Below, piece by piece: positions 36,839-45,103 of a stretch of DNA of 64,000 bases. How positions within the stretch are numbered: the first letter of the stretch is position 1; every line of letters begins with the position of its first letter. Both the position numbers and the translations under genes were made by a program. The notes under the pieces were generated by a model that saw nothing but the letters and a program-made list of their open reading frames with translations, searched no databases and had not been told where the DNA came from. The stretch comes from QWQI01 sp964608915 (GTDB lineage: Bacteria; Planctomycetota; Planctomycetia; Isosphaerales; Isosphaeraceae): the NCBI GenBank assembly GCA_964608915.1, contig CAZSQA010000006.1:162339-226338 (forward strand), written 5' to 3'.

Positions 36839-39259
36839 TTGACCCGCGAATTACTCAACGACCTGACCCCCGCGCAGCAGGAAGCCGTCACCACGATCGA
36901 GGGGCCTCTGCTGGTCGTCGCCGCCGCCGGATCGGGCAAGACCCGTGTCATCACCCGCCGCGTCGCTCACATGCTCAATAGCGGTATCCCGGGCGGTTCC
37001 ATCCTGGCGCTGACCTTCACGAACAAGGCCGCCGGCGAAATGAAAGAACGGGTCGAAGCGCTGCGGCCAGGCTCGGGAGTCTGGCTGGGCACGTTCCACA
37101 GCCTGTGCGCGCGGCTGCTTCGGCAATACGGCAAGGCCGTCGGGCTCGACCCCGGTTTCACGATTTTCGACACGCAGGACCGGCTCAAGGCCGTCAAACA
37201 GATCCTTGTGCCGCATGAAGAACTGGTCGACCACCTGAATCTCTCGGCCGACAAGATCGACAACATCATCAGCCGGGCCAAGAACGACCTGGCCGCGCCG
37301 GTGCCGGGCCTGGCTTCGATCGACCGGGAAGCCGAAGAAAAACTGCTGACGCTGGTCTATCGGGAATATCAGGAACTGCTGCGACGCCAGAACGCGGCCG
37401 ACTTCGACGATCTGCTCACTTCGACCGTCGAACTGCTCAAGGAGCATCCCGCCATCCGGCGCGAACTCGACCACCGCTTCCGTTACATTATGGTCGACGA
37501 ATATCAGGACACGAATCTTGCCCAATATGCGATTCTCAGGGGCCTGAATGCCGAAATCAAGAACCTGTGCGCCACCGGCGATCCCGATCAGTCGATTTAT
37601 GGGTGGCGGGGGGCGAATCTCAATAACATTCTCGAATTCGAAAAAGACTACCCCGGCTGCAAAGTCGTCAAGCTCGAACACAATTACCGCAGCACGAAAA
37701 ACATTCTGGCCGTCGCCGATCATCTCATCAAATACAACAAAAAGCGCAAGCCGAAGCGCCTGCTGACTTCGAATCCCGGCGGCGCACCGATTCGCCTGAC
37801 GACCTACGGCAGCGAACGCAACGAGGCCGAGGGCGTCGCGGATCATATCGTCCGGCTGATCCGATCCGGCAAATACAAGGCCGCTGATATCGCCGTGTTC
37901 TATCGGGTTTCGGCCCTTTCTCGAACGCTCGAAATGGCGATCAAGCAGAAGGCCAAATTACCGTGCCAGATCGTCGGCGGTGTGTCATTTTACGAACGCA
38001 CCGAGATCAAGGACATTCTGGCCTATGCCCATGCGGCGATGAACCCGAAAAATGACATCGCCCTGGCCCGGATCATCAACACACCCACCCGTGGCCTCGG
38101 CAAGGTGGCCCTTGAGCGACTCGCCGACTATGCCAAAACGCGTGGCATCCCTTTGGCTGAAGCCTGTCGTCAGGCTGCGGCCGTGCCGGGATTCAAGGAC
38201 CGGATCATCGCCACCGTGCGCGATTTCATCATGATGCTCGACGAACTCAGGCATCATTCCGAAACGGATCCTCCCGCCGAATTCATCGACCGGATACGCC
38301 GCGAGACGGGCTATCAGGCGATGCTGGACAGCCTGCCGGACGCCGAGGCGAAGGAACGTACGGATAACGTCCTCGAATTGATCACGGCCGCCCGCCAGTT
38401 CGAGGCCGATGCCGGCGAAAGCAAGGCCAGCGTTCGGGATTTCCTCGAACAGGCGACACTTTCTTCTGCCGTCGACCGCTGGGCCGACGACGGCGGCTCG
38501 ATCACGCTGATGACCATGCACGCTGCCAAGGGGCTGGAATTTCCCGTCGTCTTCATCGTCGGGCTCGAGGAAGGCATTCTGCCGCATCACCGTGCCAAAG
38601 AGAGTCCGTCGGAGATGGAAGAAGAGCGGCGGCTGCTCTTCGTCGGCATTACGCGTGCCAAGCAGGAATTGTATTTGAGCCACTGCCGTGTGCGTGAATT
38701 CCGCGGCTCGCGGTCCGCCACGATCGATTCTCCGTTCCTCAGGGAATTGCCCTTCGACTGCGTCGAACGTGTCAATCTGGCCGACGAAAGCAGCAGCCCC
38801 GGCGGATATTGGAGCGAAGGCAGCTATTCGCGCCCGCGAGCGCCGGGTCTGGGCGGCACCGGCTATTCTTCAGGCCGCAGCCCTTATGCCGGCACGGCAG
38901 GGCCTTCATCGCGAGCGTCTCAAGATCCCTACGGACCGATTTCGAAACCGGCGCTCTCCGAAACACGGCCCCGCATCATGACCGCTGGCGACCTTGCCCG
39001 GGCCCATGCGGCCAAATCGGGCCAGACTGGCGCCGCGGCTTCGACAGCCCTCCCGGCGGGGCCAGGCCGGCCCGATCCCGCCGATTTTCGCATCGGTACC
39101 GCCGTGGCACATCCGGCTTATGGTGTGGGCCGGGTCGTTTCGCTGGAAGGCAGCGGCCCGAAAGCCAAGGCCAAGGTGCGATTCGCCACGCGTGGCGAGG
39201 TTTCGTTCGTGATCGCACTTTCGCCGCTCAAGGTTTTGCCGGGGAAACCGGCTGTCTGA
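36839..39259 (+). CDS. pcrA: ATP-dependent DNA helicase, UvrD/PcrA family
   Basis: This superfamily I 3'-5' helicase acts in repair and recombination. The Walker A motif is AAAGSGKTRVITRRVAHML; FRYIMVDEYQDTN is Walker B/motif II; GDPDQSIYGWRGA is motif III; LEHNYRS is motif IV; LMTMHAAKGLEFPVVF is motif V; LLFVGITRAKQELYL is motif VI. The C terminus after a Gly/Ser-rich linker (PAYGVGRVVSLEG) matches the Tudor-like domain of PcrA. I chose TTG 36839, giving MTRELLNDLTPAQQEAV and 806 residues, because it fits the usual family start. ATG 36758 is an in-frame alternative. Linker length explains the excess over the ~730 residues usual for PcrA. Confidence 0.93.
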   Translation: MTRELLNDLTPAQQEAVTTIEGPLLVVAAAGSGKTRVITRRVAHMLNSGIPGGSILALTFTNKAAGEMKERVEALRPGSGVWLGTFHSLCARLLRQYGKAVGLDPGFTIFDTQDRLKAVKQILVPHEELVDHLNLSADKIDNIISRAKNDLAAPVPGLASIDREAEEKLLTLVYREYQELLRRQNAADFDDLLTSTVELLKEHPAIRRELDHRFRYIMVDEYQDTNLAQYAILRGLNAEIKNLCATGDPDQSIYGWRGANLNNILEFEKDYPGCKVVKLEHNYRSTKNILAVADHLIKYNKKRKPKRLLTSNPGGAPIRLTTYGSERNEAEGVADHIVRLIRSGKYKAADIAVFYRVSALSRTLEMAIKQKAKLPCQIVGGVSFYERTEIKDILAYAHAAMNPKNDIALARIINTPTRGLGKVALERLADYAKTRGIPLAEACRQAAAVPGFKDRIIATVRDFIMMLDELRHHSETDPPAEFIDRIRRETGYQAMLDSLPDAEAKERTDNVLELITAARQFEADAGESKASVRDFLEQATLSSAVDRWADDGGSITLMTMHAAKGLEFPVVFIVGLEEGILPHHRAKESPSEMEEERRLLFVGITRAKQELYLSHCRVREFRGSRSATIDSPFLRELPFDCVERVNLADESSSPGGYWSEGSYSRPRAPGLGGTGYSSGRSPYAGTAGPSSRASQDPYGPISKPALSETRPRIMTAGDLARAHAAKSGQTGAAASTALPAGPGRPDPADFRIGTAVAHPAYGVGRVVSLEGSGPKAKAKVRFATRGEVSFVIALSPLKVLPGKPAV

Positions 39260-39263
39260 AGCT

Positions 39264-39300
39264 GGCATGCGAGCAAAGCGAATCGCTCCGATCGCATGCC
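39264..39300. terminator. Inverted repeat between convergent pcrA and M56 genes
   Basis: GGCATGCGA (39264-39272) pairs exactly with TCGCATGCC (39292-39300), with an inner AGCG/CGCT stem. It lies in a 53-bp gap between two converging genes. It lacks a clear T tract, so its terminator role is likely but unproven. Confidence 0.45.
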
Positions 39301-39312
39301 GCACGCTTGAGG

Positions 39313-42300
39313 TCAAGACCCCGGCTTCGATTTCGAATCGGGCTTAATGGTTTCTCCAGGCTTTGGAGTTCCAGGGCCAGGTTTGCGGGCGTTCGTGTTG
39401 ATCACGTCGATCTCGCCCAGATCGATCGGCGCATTCGCATCGCCGTCGGCAGCGGGATCGACACGAAAGACTTTCTTGGCCTGACCGTAGGAAACGTTCA
39501 GATTCCCGGGCCAGATATGCAATTCGAAAGTTCCGGACGGCATGCCTTTGATTTCGAATGCACCTTCCGGCGAGATCGTCTTTTCGAGCAGGACGAATTC
39601 TTCCAGTGCCTGATGAAGTGCCTTGCCCTCAGGCGTCTCCCGATACTTCAGCCGTTCAGGCGAATTCACGTACGGAACTTCTGGCGTCATTCGCAAAGGA
39701 TTGCCCTCAGGGGCCCACAGGCTGATTCGCGATTGGGACATATTCATCGGGACAGGGCGATCGGCGAACCGGAATTTGCCTTTGACGGTTCGCCGCGGCA
39801 CGTCGTTCAATTTCAGGTCCCGTTCGATCGTCGTCGTTTTCCCCGGCTCGATCAGATAAGGCATCCAGATATTCGTGTGATCATTGATCGAAACGTCTGC
39901 CAGGCGGAAATCGATACTGACACGCCCGGGTATGATTTTATCGACCACGAACGAACCGTCGGCACTTTGCTCGATGAGCATTCTGGGGCCGGTGTGGTTT
40001 TTCACGCCCGAAGGATAAATCAGGACGATTTTCGAATCGACGTCCGGCTTGCCGTTTCGTCGGATGAATCCGGCGATTCGGCCGTAGGGTTGCAACTTCC
40101 ATTCCAGACCGGCTTGATTCGTTTCCGGATTCAAATTCTGACGCAGCACACCCGATTCGTGCAGGACGAGAATCTCTTTGACCAACTCGGGTGAGCGAAA
40201 GTCGAAATTCCCGCTGGAATCGGTTTGAGGGATCGGCCGGTCACGTTCGGAGCGTGTGATCACGCCGTTTTCGAAATTGGGGAAATCATTTTCCGTAAAA
40301 AGTCCGATCCTGGCGCTGGCGATCGGCTTGTCGTCGATGCCTAGAATCTTGCCGCGATAGTGAGGCCACTCTTCGAACGGGATCGGATCGAGTTTCACAT
40401 CGAGCTTCGCCGGGCTGGTTTCCAATTTGTAGGAGTCCGTGACGAACGGTCGATAGCCGGCCGCTTCGAAGACGAATCTGAACGTCTTCGGGAGAACGCT
40501 GACGAGATCGAATCGGTACCGGCCACCGTAGAAGTCGTCGTAGCTGCTGCGTTTCCAGGTGGAATCGGATTCATCGAATCCTTCCAGCCTGACATCGAAT
40601 CTAGCGATTGGGCTGCTACTTATGCGATCCGTCACAGTTCCGGTGAGTGCGACGCTTTTCCGCATTGCGATGCGTTTGTCCTCGGTATCGCTTGCGACGA
40701 TCGTACGTAAATCATAAATGAATCCGGACTTGTAGGAATGCAAAGCCAGATCCTGCCCTGCGGGCAGATTTTCGAAAGTGACGCGGCCATCTTCGCCCGT
40801 CACCGTTCGTTCCACTTCGAAGTTCGAAGCGGATTTCAGCCGTACTTCGACCGCGACACCCGAAAGTGGCTTGCCCTGTGTATCCGTTACCGTTGCCCGG
40901 AAAGCCCTTGCCTTTTCCAGCCTGACGGTCAGCGGGTCCGGAAACGTGCCTGCGTTCGAGGATTTCGAAACCGTCAGCCCGAGGCCTGGTTTCCGAATGA
41001 CGAAAGCGTCCAGTCCTTGCGGGGCGGCATATTTGCATTCGAATTCACCCTCGGCGTTCGTCGTCGCGTCGCGGGATTCCACGAAGAAGAACGGGCGCAC
41101 GCTTTGGACAGTCGCACCGGCGACGGGTTTGCCATCGGGATCGACGACTTTGCCCCGAACGTTCGCTCCCTTGTAGAGTTTCAGTGTCGCGTTGCCTTCG
41201 ATCAGGGAATGGTAATGCGGATCGGTCGGCCGGAATGCGATACTGTCATAAGAAAATTCCGGGTGGGTGAACTGAACCATTGGAAGCTTCTCGGCCGGAG
41301 GAACTTCCGCAATCCGGAATCGACCGGAAGCATCCGATCTTGTAGATGCGATCAGACTGGGGGAGCCGCCGGTTCTGTAATTCTCGAACGAAATGACTTT
41401 GATCTCGGCATTAGAAACCGGTTTGTCTTTGTCGTCGACCACGATACCGCCGATCGAAATGCCACTCTTGGAATTCGCTGCATCCGATGCGGGTTTGGAT
41501 TCCTTGATTTCTTTCGGTGCTTGTGGCGTTTGAGCCACGATTTTCGGGACGACAGGCAGAGCCGCGAAAATCGCTGCGATGGTGCATGTCGCGATCGCTT
41601 TTCGCGAAAGTCGTGGCGTTCGGCGAGATTCGTTCGTATCGGTCATGTTCATGATCCTCCTGCGGATCGCGGGGTAGCGGTGTGTGAGGCTCAAGGCTGG
41701 GGTGATCGGCCAGATTCCGGCTGAACGGCCGCTCGACCACACGATCAGTTGCAGGAACGACTCTGCGCATTCGCCGCCGCTCAGTCCCGAAGAATCCTGT
41801 GCGGCATCGTCGCACGCCAGTTCGCGGAAATGGCGAGTGAGTCGCTGCGAGATCCAGAGAGCAGGGCAGAAGAAGAAAACGATTCCGACCACCCGTTCGA
41901 ATGCGAGTGTCCATAAGTCGGCCCGGCGAACGTGAGCAAGCTCATGAGCGATCGCCCATCGGCATATTGCTTCGTCGAAATTTCGAAAGAATCCCTCGGG
42001 CACGAGCAGTCGGGGCCGAATGAGACCGATCACGGCCGGATTGGCGATGGCCGAAGTCATGACGACGATCGGAACCTGGCTCAGCCTCATGGCATTCGCC
42101 AATTCGATGACGAGCGAAATGTCATCGCCCGAAACCGGTGCCGAGGTGTGCCTTGTTCGATACTGGACAATCCCGTTCCGGACCATACAAATTCCGGCCA
42201 ATATGGTGCAGAAAGTCGCCCAGGCAAATATCGCGTGCTGCGCTGTGAGTTGTGATTTCCCGAATGGAGCCAATTTCGTTATAGCAGGCCGATCGATTTC

Positions 42301-42741
42301 GCCGGTGATTCGCCCGGTATTCGCAATGCGTCCGGAATTCCGAGGTTTCAATTCCGCGGCGATCATCTGACCTGCTTCGGATACGGCATTCCCGGGTTCG
42401 GCGAGAGCACCCTGCTGTGTCGTTCGAATCCCGCTCAGCGCATTCTCCGAAGGCTCGATCCATTCGGCGATCGTGTTTTCCGGCGAAGAAACCCAGACCT
42501 CAGGCATTTCGAAAGTGACGACCAACGGGCAGAGAACGAACAGAACGGCCGCGACGGTTTTGAGCGGCACAAGCAGAAACATGGCATGCGACATGGCATT
42601 GCTGATCCTGTGCCGGAAAAGAAATCGGATCGAGCCGACGGCCAGCAAGGTGACGAAGCCGGCCACGAATGCGGCTCGCATCGCGCTCGACCAGATCGTG
42701 GCGATGTCCGCCATCTTCATGTGCAATTCGGTCATTTCCAT
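39313..42741 (-). CDS. M56 (BlaR1-like) peptidase fused to carboxypeptidase-regulatory-like domains
   Basis: This 1,142-residue protein is the partner of the BlaI-type gene 20 bp upstream. The N-terminal ~380 residues are the M56 membrane peptidase: four hydrophobic segments, HELAHVRRADLW near residue 265, and FRELACDDAA for the third zinc ligand. After a last membrane segment the outer region is a chain of beta-sandwich domains of the carboxypeptidase regulatory (CarboxypepD_reg/MG2) type, with repeated signatures such as GIVVDDKDKPVSNAEI, GKVVDPDGKPVAGATV and TVTDTQGKPLSGVAV. The sensing region thus differs completely from both BlaR1 and the M56 pair at 12.1-15.9 kb. It ends in a Pro/Lys/Ser-rich tail. 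AAGGA ten bases upstream supports the ATG at 42741. Confidence 0.9.
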   Translation of the reverse strand: MEMTELHMKMADIATIWSSAMRAAFVAGFVTLLAVGSIRFLFRHRISNAMSHAMFLLVPLKTVAAVLFVLCPLVVTFEMPEVWVSSPENTIAEWIEPSENALSGIRTTQQGALAEPGNAVSEAGQMIAAELKPRNSGRIANTGRITGEIDRPAITKLAPFGKSQLTAQHAIFAWATFCTILAGICMVRNGIVQYRTRHTSAPVSGDDISLVIELANAMRLSQVPIVVMTSAIANPAVIGLIRPRLLVPEGFFRNFDEAICRWAIAHELAHVRRADLWTLAFERVVGIVFFFCPALWISQRLTRHFRELACDDAAQDSSGLSGGECAESFLQLIVWSSGRSAGIWPITPALSLTHRYPAIRRRIMNMTDTNESRRTPRLSRKAIATCTIAAIFAALPVVPKIVAQTPQAPKEIKESKPASDAANSKSGISIGGIVVDDKDKPVSNAEIKVISFENYRTGGSPSLIASTRSDASGRFRIAEVPPAEKLPMVQFTHPEFSYDSIAFRPTDPHYHSLIEGNATLKLYKGANVRGKVVDPDGKPVAGATVQSVRPFFFVESRDATTNAEGEFECKYAAPQGLDAFVIRKPGLGLTVSKSSNAGTFPDPLTVRLEKARAFRATVTDTQGKPLSGVAVEVRLKSASNFEVERTVTGEDGRVTFENLPAGQDLALHSYKSGFIYDLRTIVASDTEDKRIAMRKSVALTGTVTDRISSSPIARFDVRLEGFDESDSTWKRSSYDDFYGGRYRFDLVSVLPKTFRFVFEAAGYRPFVTDSYKLETSPAKLDVKLDPIPFEEWPHYRGKILGIDDKPIASARIGLFTENDFPNFENGVITRSERDRPIPQTDSSGNFDFRSPELVKEILVLHESGVLRQNLNPETNQAGLEWKLQPYGRIAGFIRRNGKPDVDSKIVLIYPSGVKNHTGPRMLIEQSADGSFVVDKIIPGRVSIDFRLADVSINDHTNIWMPYLIEPGKTTTIERDLKLNDVPRRTVKGKFRFADRPVPMNMSQSRISLWAPEGNPLRMTPEVPYVNSPERLKYRETPEGKALHQALEEFVLLEKTISPEGAFEIKGMPSGTFELHIWPGNLNVSYGQAKKVFRVDPAADGDANAPIDLGEIDVINTNARKPGPGTPKPGETIKPDSKSKPGS

Positions 42742-42761
42742 CGTAAGCCGTTCCTTTCATA

Positions 42762-43187
42762 TTATTTCTGACGGTTTCCCGGCGATTTGGCGGCGTCGGT
42801 TCGCTGTTCGATCAATTGCCGCAAGCGGGCGAGTTCGTCGTCGGTCAATTCGCATTTTTCGAGGATATGCGTGACGACGAGCCCGGTCGTTCCTTCCAGA
42901 ATGTTGCCCAGAAGGTCGTCGGCGGCTGCCAGAAGCGACTTCACGGCGGAAGTCGCCGGTTTGTAAAGATGGCTCGTGCCCACAGGCCGGGCCTGCAGAA
43001 TGCCTTTTTCCACCAGACGGTGGAGCACGGATTTGCTCGTCGTCGGTGCCCAGCCTTCGGTTTTCGCTGCCTCCGTGTAAACGTCTCGGGCCGAACAGCC
43101 GTCGTCCCGGTATTTCCACACGATCTTCATCACCTTCCATTCGGCCGGCGTGAGATTGCCGCCCGCCTGTTCCGGTTTCGGAGCCAC
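42762..43187 (-). CDS. BlaI/MecI family transcriptional repressor
   Basis: This 141-residue repressor is read from GTG 43187, which has AGGAGGG seven bases upstream. Longer in-frame starts would lie inside the promoter and are rejected. The winged-helix DNA-binding domain shows LTPAEWKVMKIVWKY, then TTSKSVLHRLVEKGILQ; SHLYKPATSAVKSLL follows as the wing. The C terminus is a helical dimerisation segment (CELTDDELARLRQLIEQR). Cleavage by the adjacent M56 protein is the expected mode of induction. A 16-bp operator overlaps the -10 of its promoter, indicating autoregulation. It is the second such repressor in this window and is not a near-identical copy of the first. Confidence 0.9.
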   Translation of the reverse strand: MAPKPEQAGGNLTPAEWKVMKIVWKYRDDGCSARDVYTEAAKTEGWAPTTSKSVLHRLVEKGILQARPVGTSHLYKPATSAVKSLLAAADDLLGNILEGTTGLVVTHILEKCELTDDELARLRQLIEQRTDAAKSPGNRQK

Positions 43188-43241
43188 GGTCTGTCCCTCC
43201 TGTAGAATCACGCAGTCGTAAAACGGCTCTTCAAGTCTTAT

Positions 43242-43257
43242 GACTAAACTTATAGTC
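43242..43257. promoter_or_regulatory. BlaI/MecI-type operator
   Basis: On the minus strand GACTATAAGTTTAGTC is a perfect inverted repeat ACTA-N6-TAGT, the same half-sites and spacing as the core of the staphylococcal mec operator. It covers the -10 element at 43249-43254 and the likely transcription start. Confidence 0.75.
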
Positions 43258-43277
43258 GGGTGACGAGGTGGTGTCAA
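43249..43277 (-). promoter_or_regulatory. Promoter of the blaI-M56 operon
   Basis: On the minus strand TTGACA (43272-43277), a 17-bp spacer and TATAAG (43249-43254) form a near-consensus promoter. The start codon at 43187 lies about 55 bases downstream. Confidence 0.8.
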
Positions 43278-43421
43278 TCGGTTTCCCGAATTACTTTTCC
43301 GGCGTCGGAAATCGATCCTTTCTCTATGGTCACAAGTTCCGGCCGAGAGTCCGGCATCGGTGCCGAAGACTGAAACCGACGGTGCCGGCCGTAGGATCGG
43401 CTTCTGACCTGGCGGATCGTC

Positions 43422-44786
43422 TCAGGGCTTCAGGTCGACGTTCGAAACCCCTTCCTTGCCGGCCGGGAACAGATTGCCGGAGAAGTGGAGGTTCTGCGGA
43501 CCAGCGGGACCGCCGGGAATCAGCACGGCCCAGCGATAGCGGGGCGGGCCGTTCGTGTGGATGAGATTGCCACTGACGACGACGTCCGAAAGTGGCGGGT
43601 CGTCGGGCTGCTGGCCGGTGTCGAAGCGAATCGGGGCACGCTCGTCGCCCCAGATCCAGTGGGCATCGCCGTGGCCGAAGTCGGAAATGACGTTGGAGGA
43701 GACGATCGAACCGCCGTCGGCGTTGCCCGCATGGGCGGCGGCGCCGGGCATCAGGCCGATGGCCCAGAGGCTGTTGCGGACGAACTGGTTGCCCGTGATG
43801 AGGACGTTTCGTGAGCCATGCATGGCCTTCATGCCGATGAACGAATTGGTGACGATGTTGTTCGCCACGATCGCCTGGTCGGTGTGCAGGTCGATGCCCT
43901 GGGCGGCGTTTTCGATGTGATTTCCCAGGATGCGTGTCATCGAGCTGGCTTCGGGCGAAGTCACGATGATGGCCGAACCCTGCTGCCAGTTGTCTGTGTA
44001 ATTCGATTCCCACACTTGTTGGTTGACGAGATTGCCCTTCTTTTCGTTCTTTTTCACCCAGTCGCCCAGCTTGTGTTTCGCCTTGATTTCCGGTGTCGGC
44101 AGCCATGTTTCCTCGATGATCCGGTTGCCTTCGATCAAAGTGCCTGTCGAGCCAGCGACGCTCAGCCCGGTACCGTCGGTGCAGCGAAAGGCGTAGCCCC
44201 AGTCCGGGCTGGCGGTGCGGTCGTCGACGGACACTCGCATGTAATTTCGAATGAGGCATCGGCTGATACGCGAGTTTTTGCAATTTCGCAGGGCGATCGC
44301 GGCGGAGGCCGTCCGGTTGTCGTTGACTTTGACGTTTTCGATGGCCAGGTCGTGGCATTCGATCGCAAGTATGGCTTCGTTTCGTGTTTCCGTGAGTTTC
44401 TCGGGCCTGGTGAGGGTCACGTCGCGAATTTCGACTCCGGCGGCTTTTTCGATTTCGACGATCGGCTGATCGGGGCTCGTCTGGACGATCCGACCGGGGC
44501 CGTATAGCCCGGAACGATCTTTCGTGATCGAGATTTTTCGGGAAATCCGGTGCTCGCCGGAAGGCACGTAAATTGGCTGCCCCGGGTTGGCGTCGATGGC
44601 TGCCTGGATCGAATCGTAGGCCGCCGCTGATGGCATTTGCGGGGATTCGGTACCGGCTTTCGTCACGCTCGCGAAGATGAAATCAGCCGAGCATATAGCG
44701 AATGCGATCGAAAGGATGCTCACGAGACGGATCTTTCGACTTATGCGCACTGAGGAATACGTTTCGAGCAGGTTCAGGTTTCGCAT
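43422..44786 (-). CDS. Exported right-handed parallel beta-helix protein
   Basis: This 454-residue protein is read from ATG 44786, where a basic N terminus and a hydrophobic signal begin (LVSILSIAFAICSADFIFAS). The body contains the rung pattern of parallel beta-helix repeats, for example AILAIECHDLAIENVKVND, TRILGNHIENAAQGIDLHTD, VTNSFIGMKAMHGSRNVLI and SSNVISDFGHGDAHW. YDSIQAAIDANPGQPIYVPSG is the typical opening of pectate-lyase-3-like/glycosidase proteins. The catalytic residues are not recognisable. A polysaccharide lyase or glycosidase role is likely but not shown. Confidence 0.82.
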   Translation of the reverse strand: MRNLNLLETYSSVRISRKIRLVSILSIAFAICSADFIFASVTKAGTESPQMPSAAAYDSIQAAIDANPGQPIYVPSGEHRISRKISITKDRSGLYGPGRIVQTSPDQPIVEIEKAAGVEIRDVTLTRPEKLTETRNEAILAIECHDLAIENVKVNDNRTASAAIALRNCKNSRISRCLIRNYMRVSVDDRTASPDWGYAFRCTDGTGLSVAGSTGTLIEGNRIIEETWLPTPEIKAKHKLGDWVKKNEKKGNLVNQQVWESNYTDNWQQGSAIIVTSPEASSMTRILGNHIENAAQGIDLHTDQAIVANNIVTNSFIGMKAMHGSRNVLITGNQFVRNSLWAIGLMPGAAAHAGNADGGSIVSSNVISDFGHGDAHWIWGDERAPIRFDTGQQPDDPPLSDVVVSGNLIHTNGPPRYRWAVLIPGGPAGPQNLHFSGNLFPAGKEGVSNVDLKP

Positions 44787-44957
44787 CGTTATCGGATGTC
44801 CGGATCGGGAGAAAAGAGCGCGTCGGTCAGAACGAGACGGGGTGAAGAGGCGATGCGGAGGAAAGCCGGGTAGCATGTCGATGCCCGTCGATCTTATCGC
44901 ACGGATTTCGGCAATGCGTGAAGAATCCGGAGGAGCTGGACAGGAAGCCTGATCCGC

Positions 44958-44986
44958 TTGAGTTCCGGTGCGGCACGCTGTATTCT
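44958..44986 (+). promoter_or_regulatory. Putative promoter of the aldehyde dehydrogenase gene
   Basis: TTGAGT (44958-44963) and TATTCT (44981-44986) are separated by exactly 17 bp. Each matches four of six consensus positions. Confidence 0.4.
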
Positions 44987-45003
44987 GAACCGAAGTCCAA
45001 CAG

Positions 45004-45044
45004 GCCCGTACCGATCATCGAGGCGATCGCCTGAATCCACGGGC
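45004..45044. promoter_or_regulatory. Nested inverted repeat in the aldehyde dehydrogenase leader
   Basis: GCCCGT (45004-45009) and ACGGGC (45039-45044) enclose the perfect 12-bp palindrome AGGCGATCGCCT (45021-45032). It begins about 18 bases past the putative -10, so it may be an operator or a leader RNA structure. Confidence 0.35.
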
Positions 45045-45103
45045 TTGTACGTGTCGAAGCGAATTCAGCCTGATTCACTCCAGCAAAACCGGGGAAAACA
45101 GCC

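Larger units (their letters stand above)
44787..45103. other. Divergent intergenic region (317 bp)
   Basis: This stretch lies between the beta-helix gene (minus) and the aldehyde dehydrogenase gene (plus). It holds a plausible plus-strand promoter (44958-44986) and a nested palindrome (45004-45044), listed separately. GGGGAAAA is upstream of the ATG at 45104. Confidence 0.45.
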
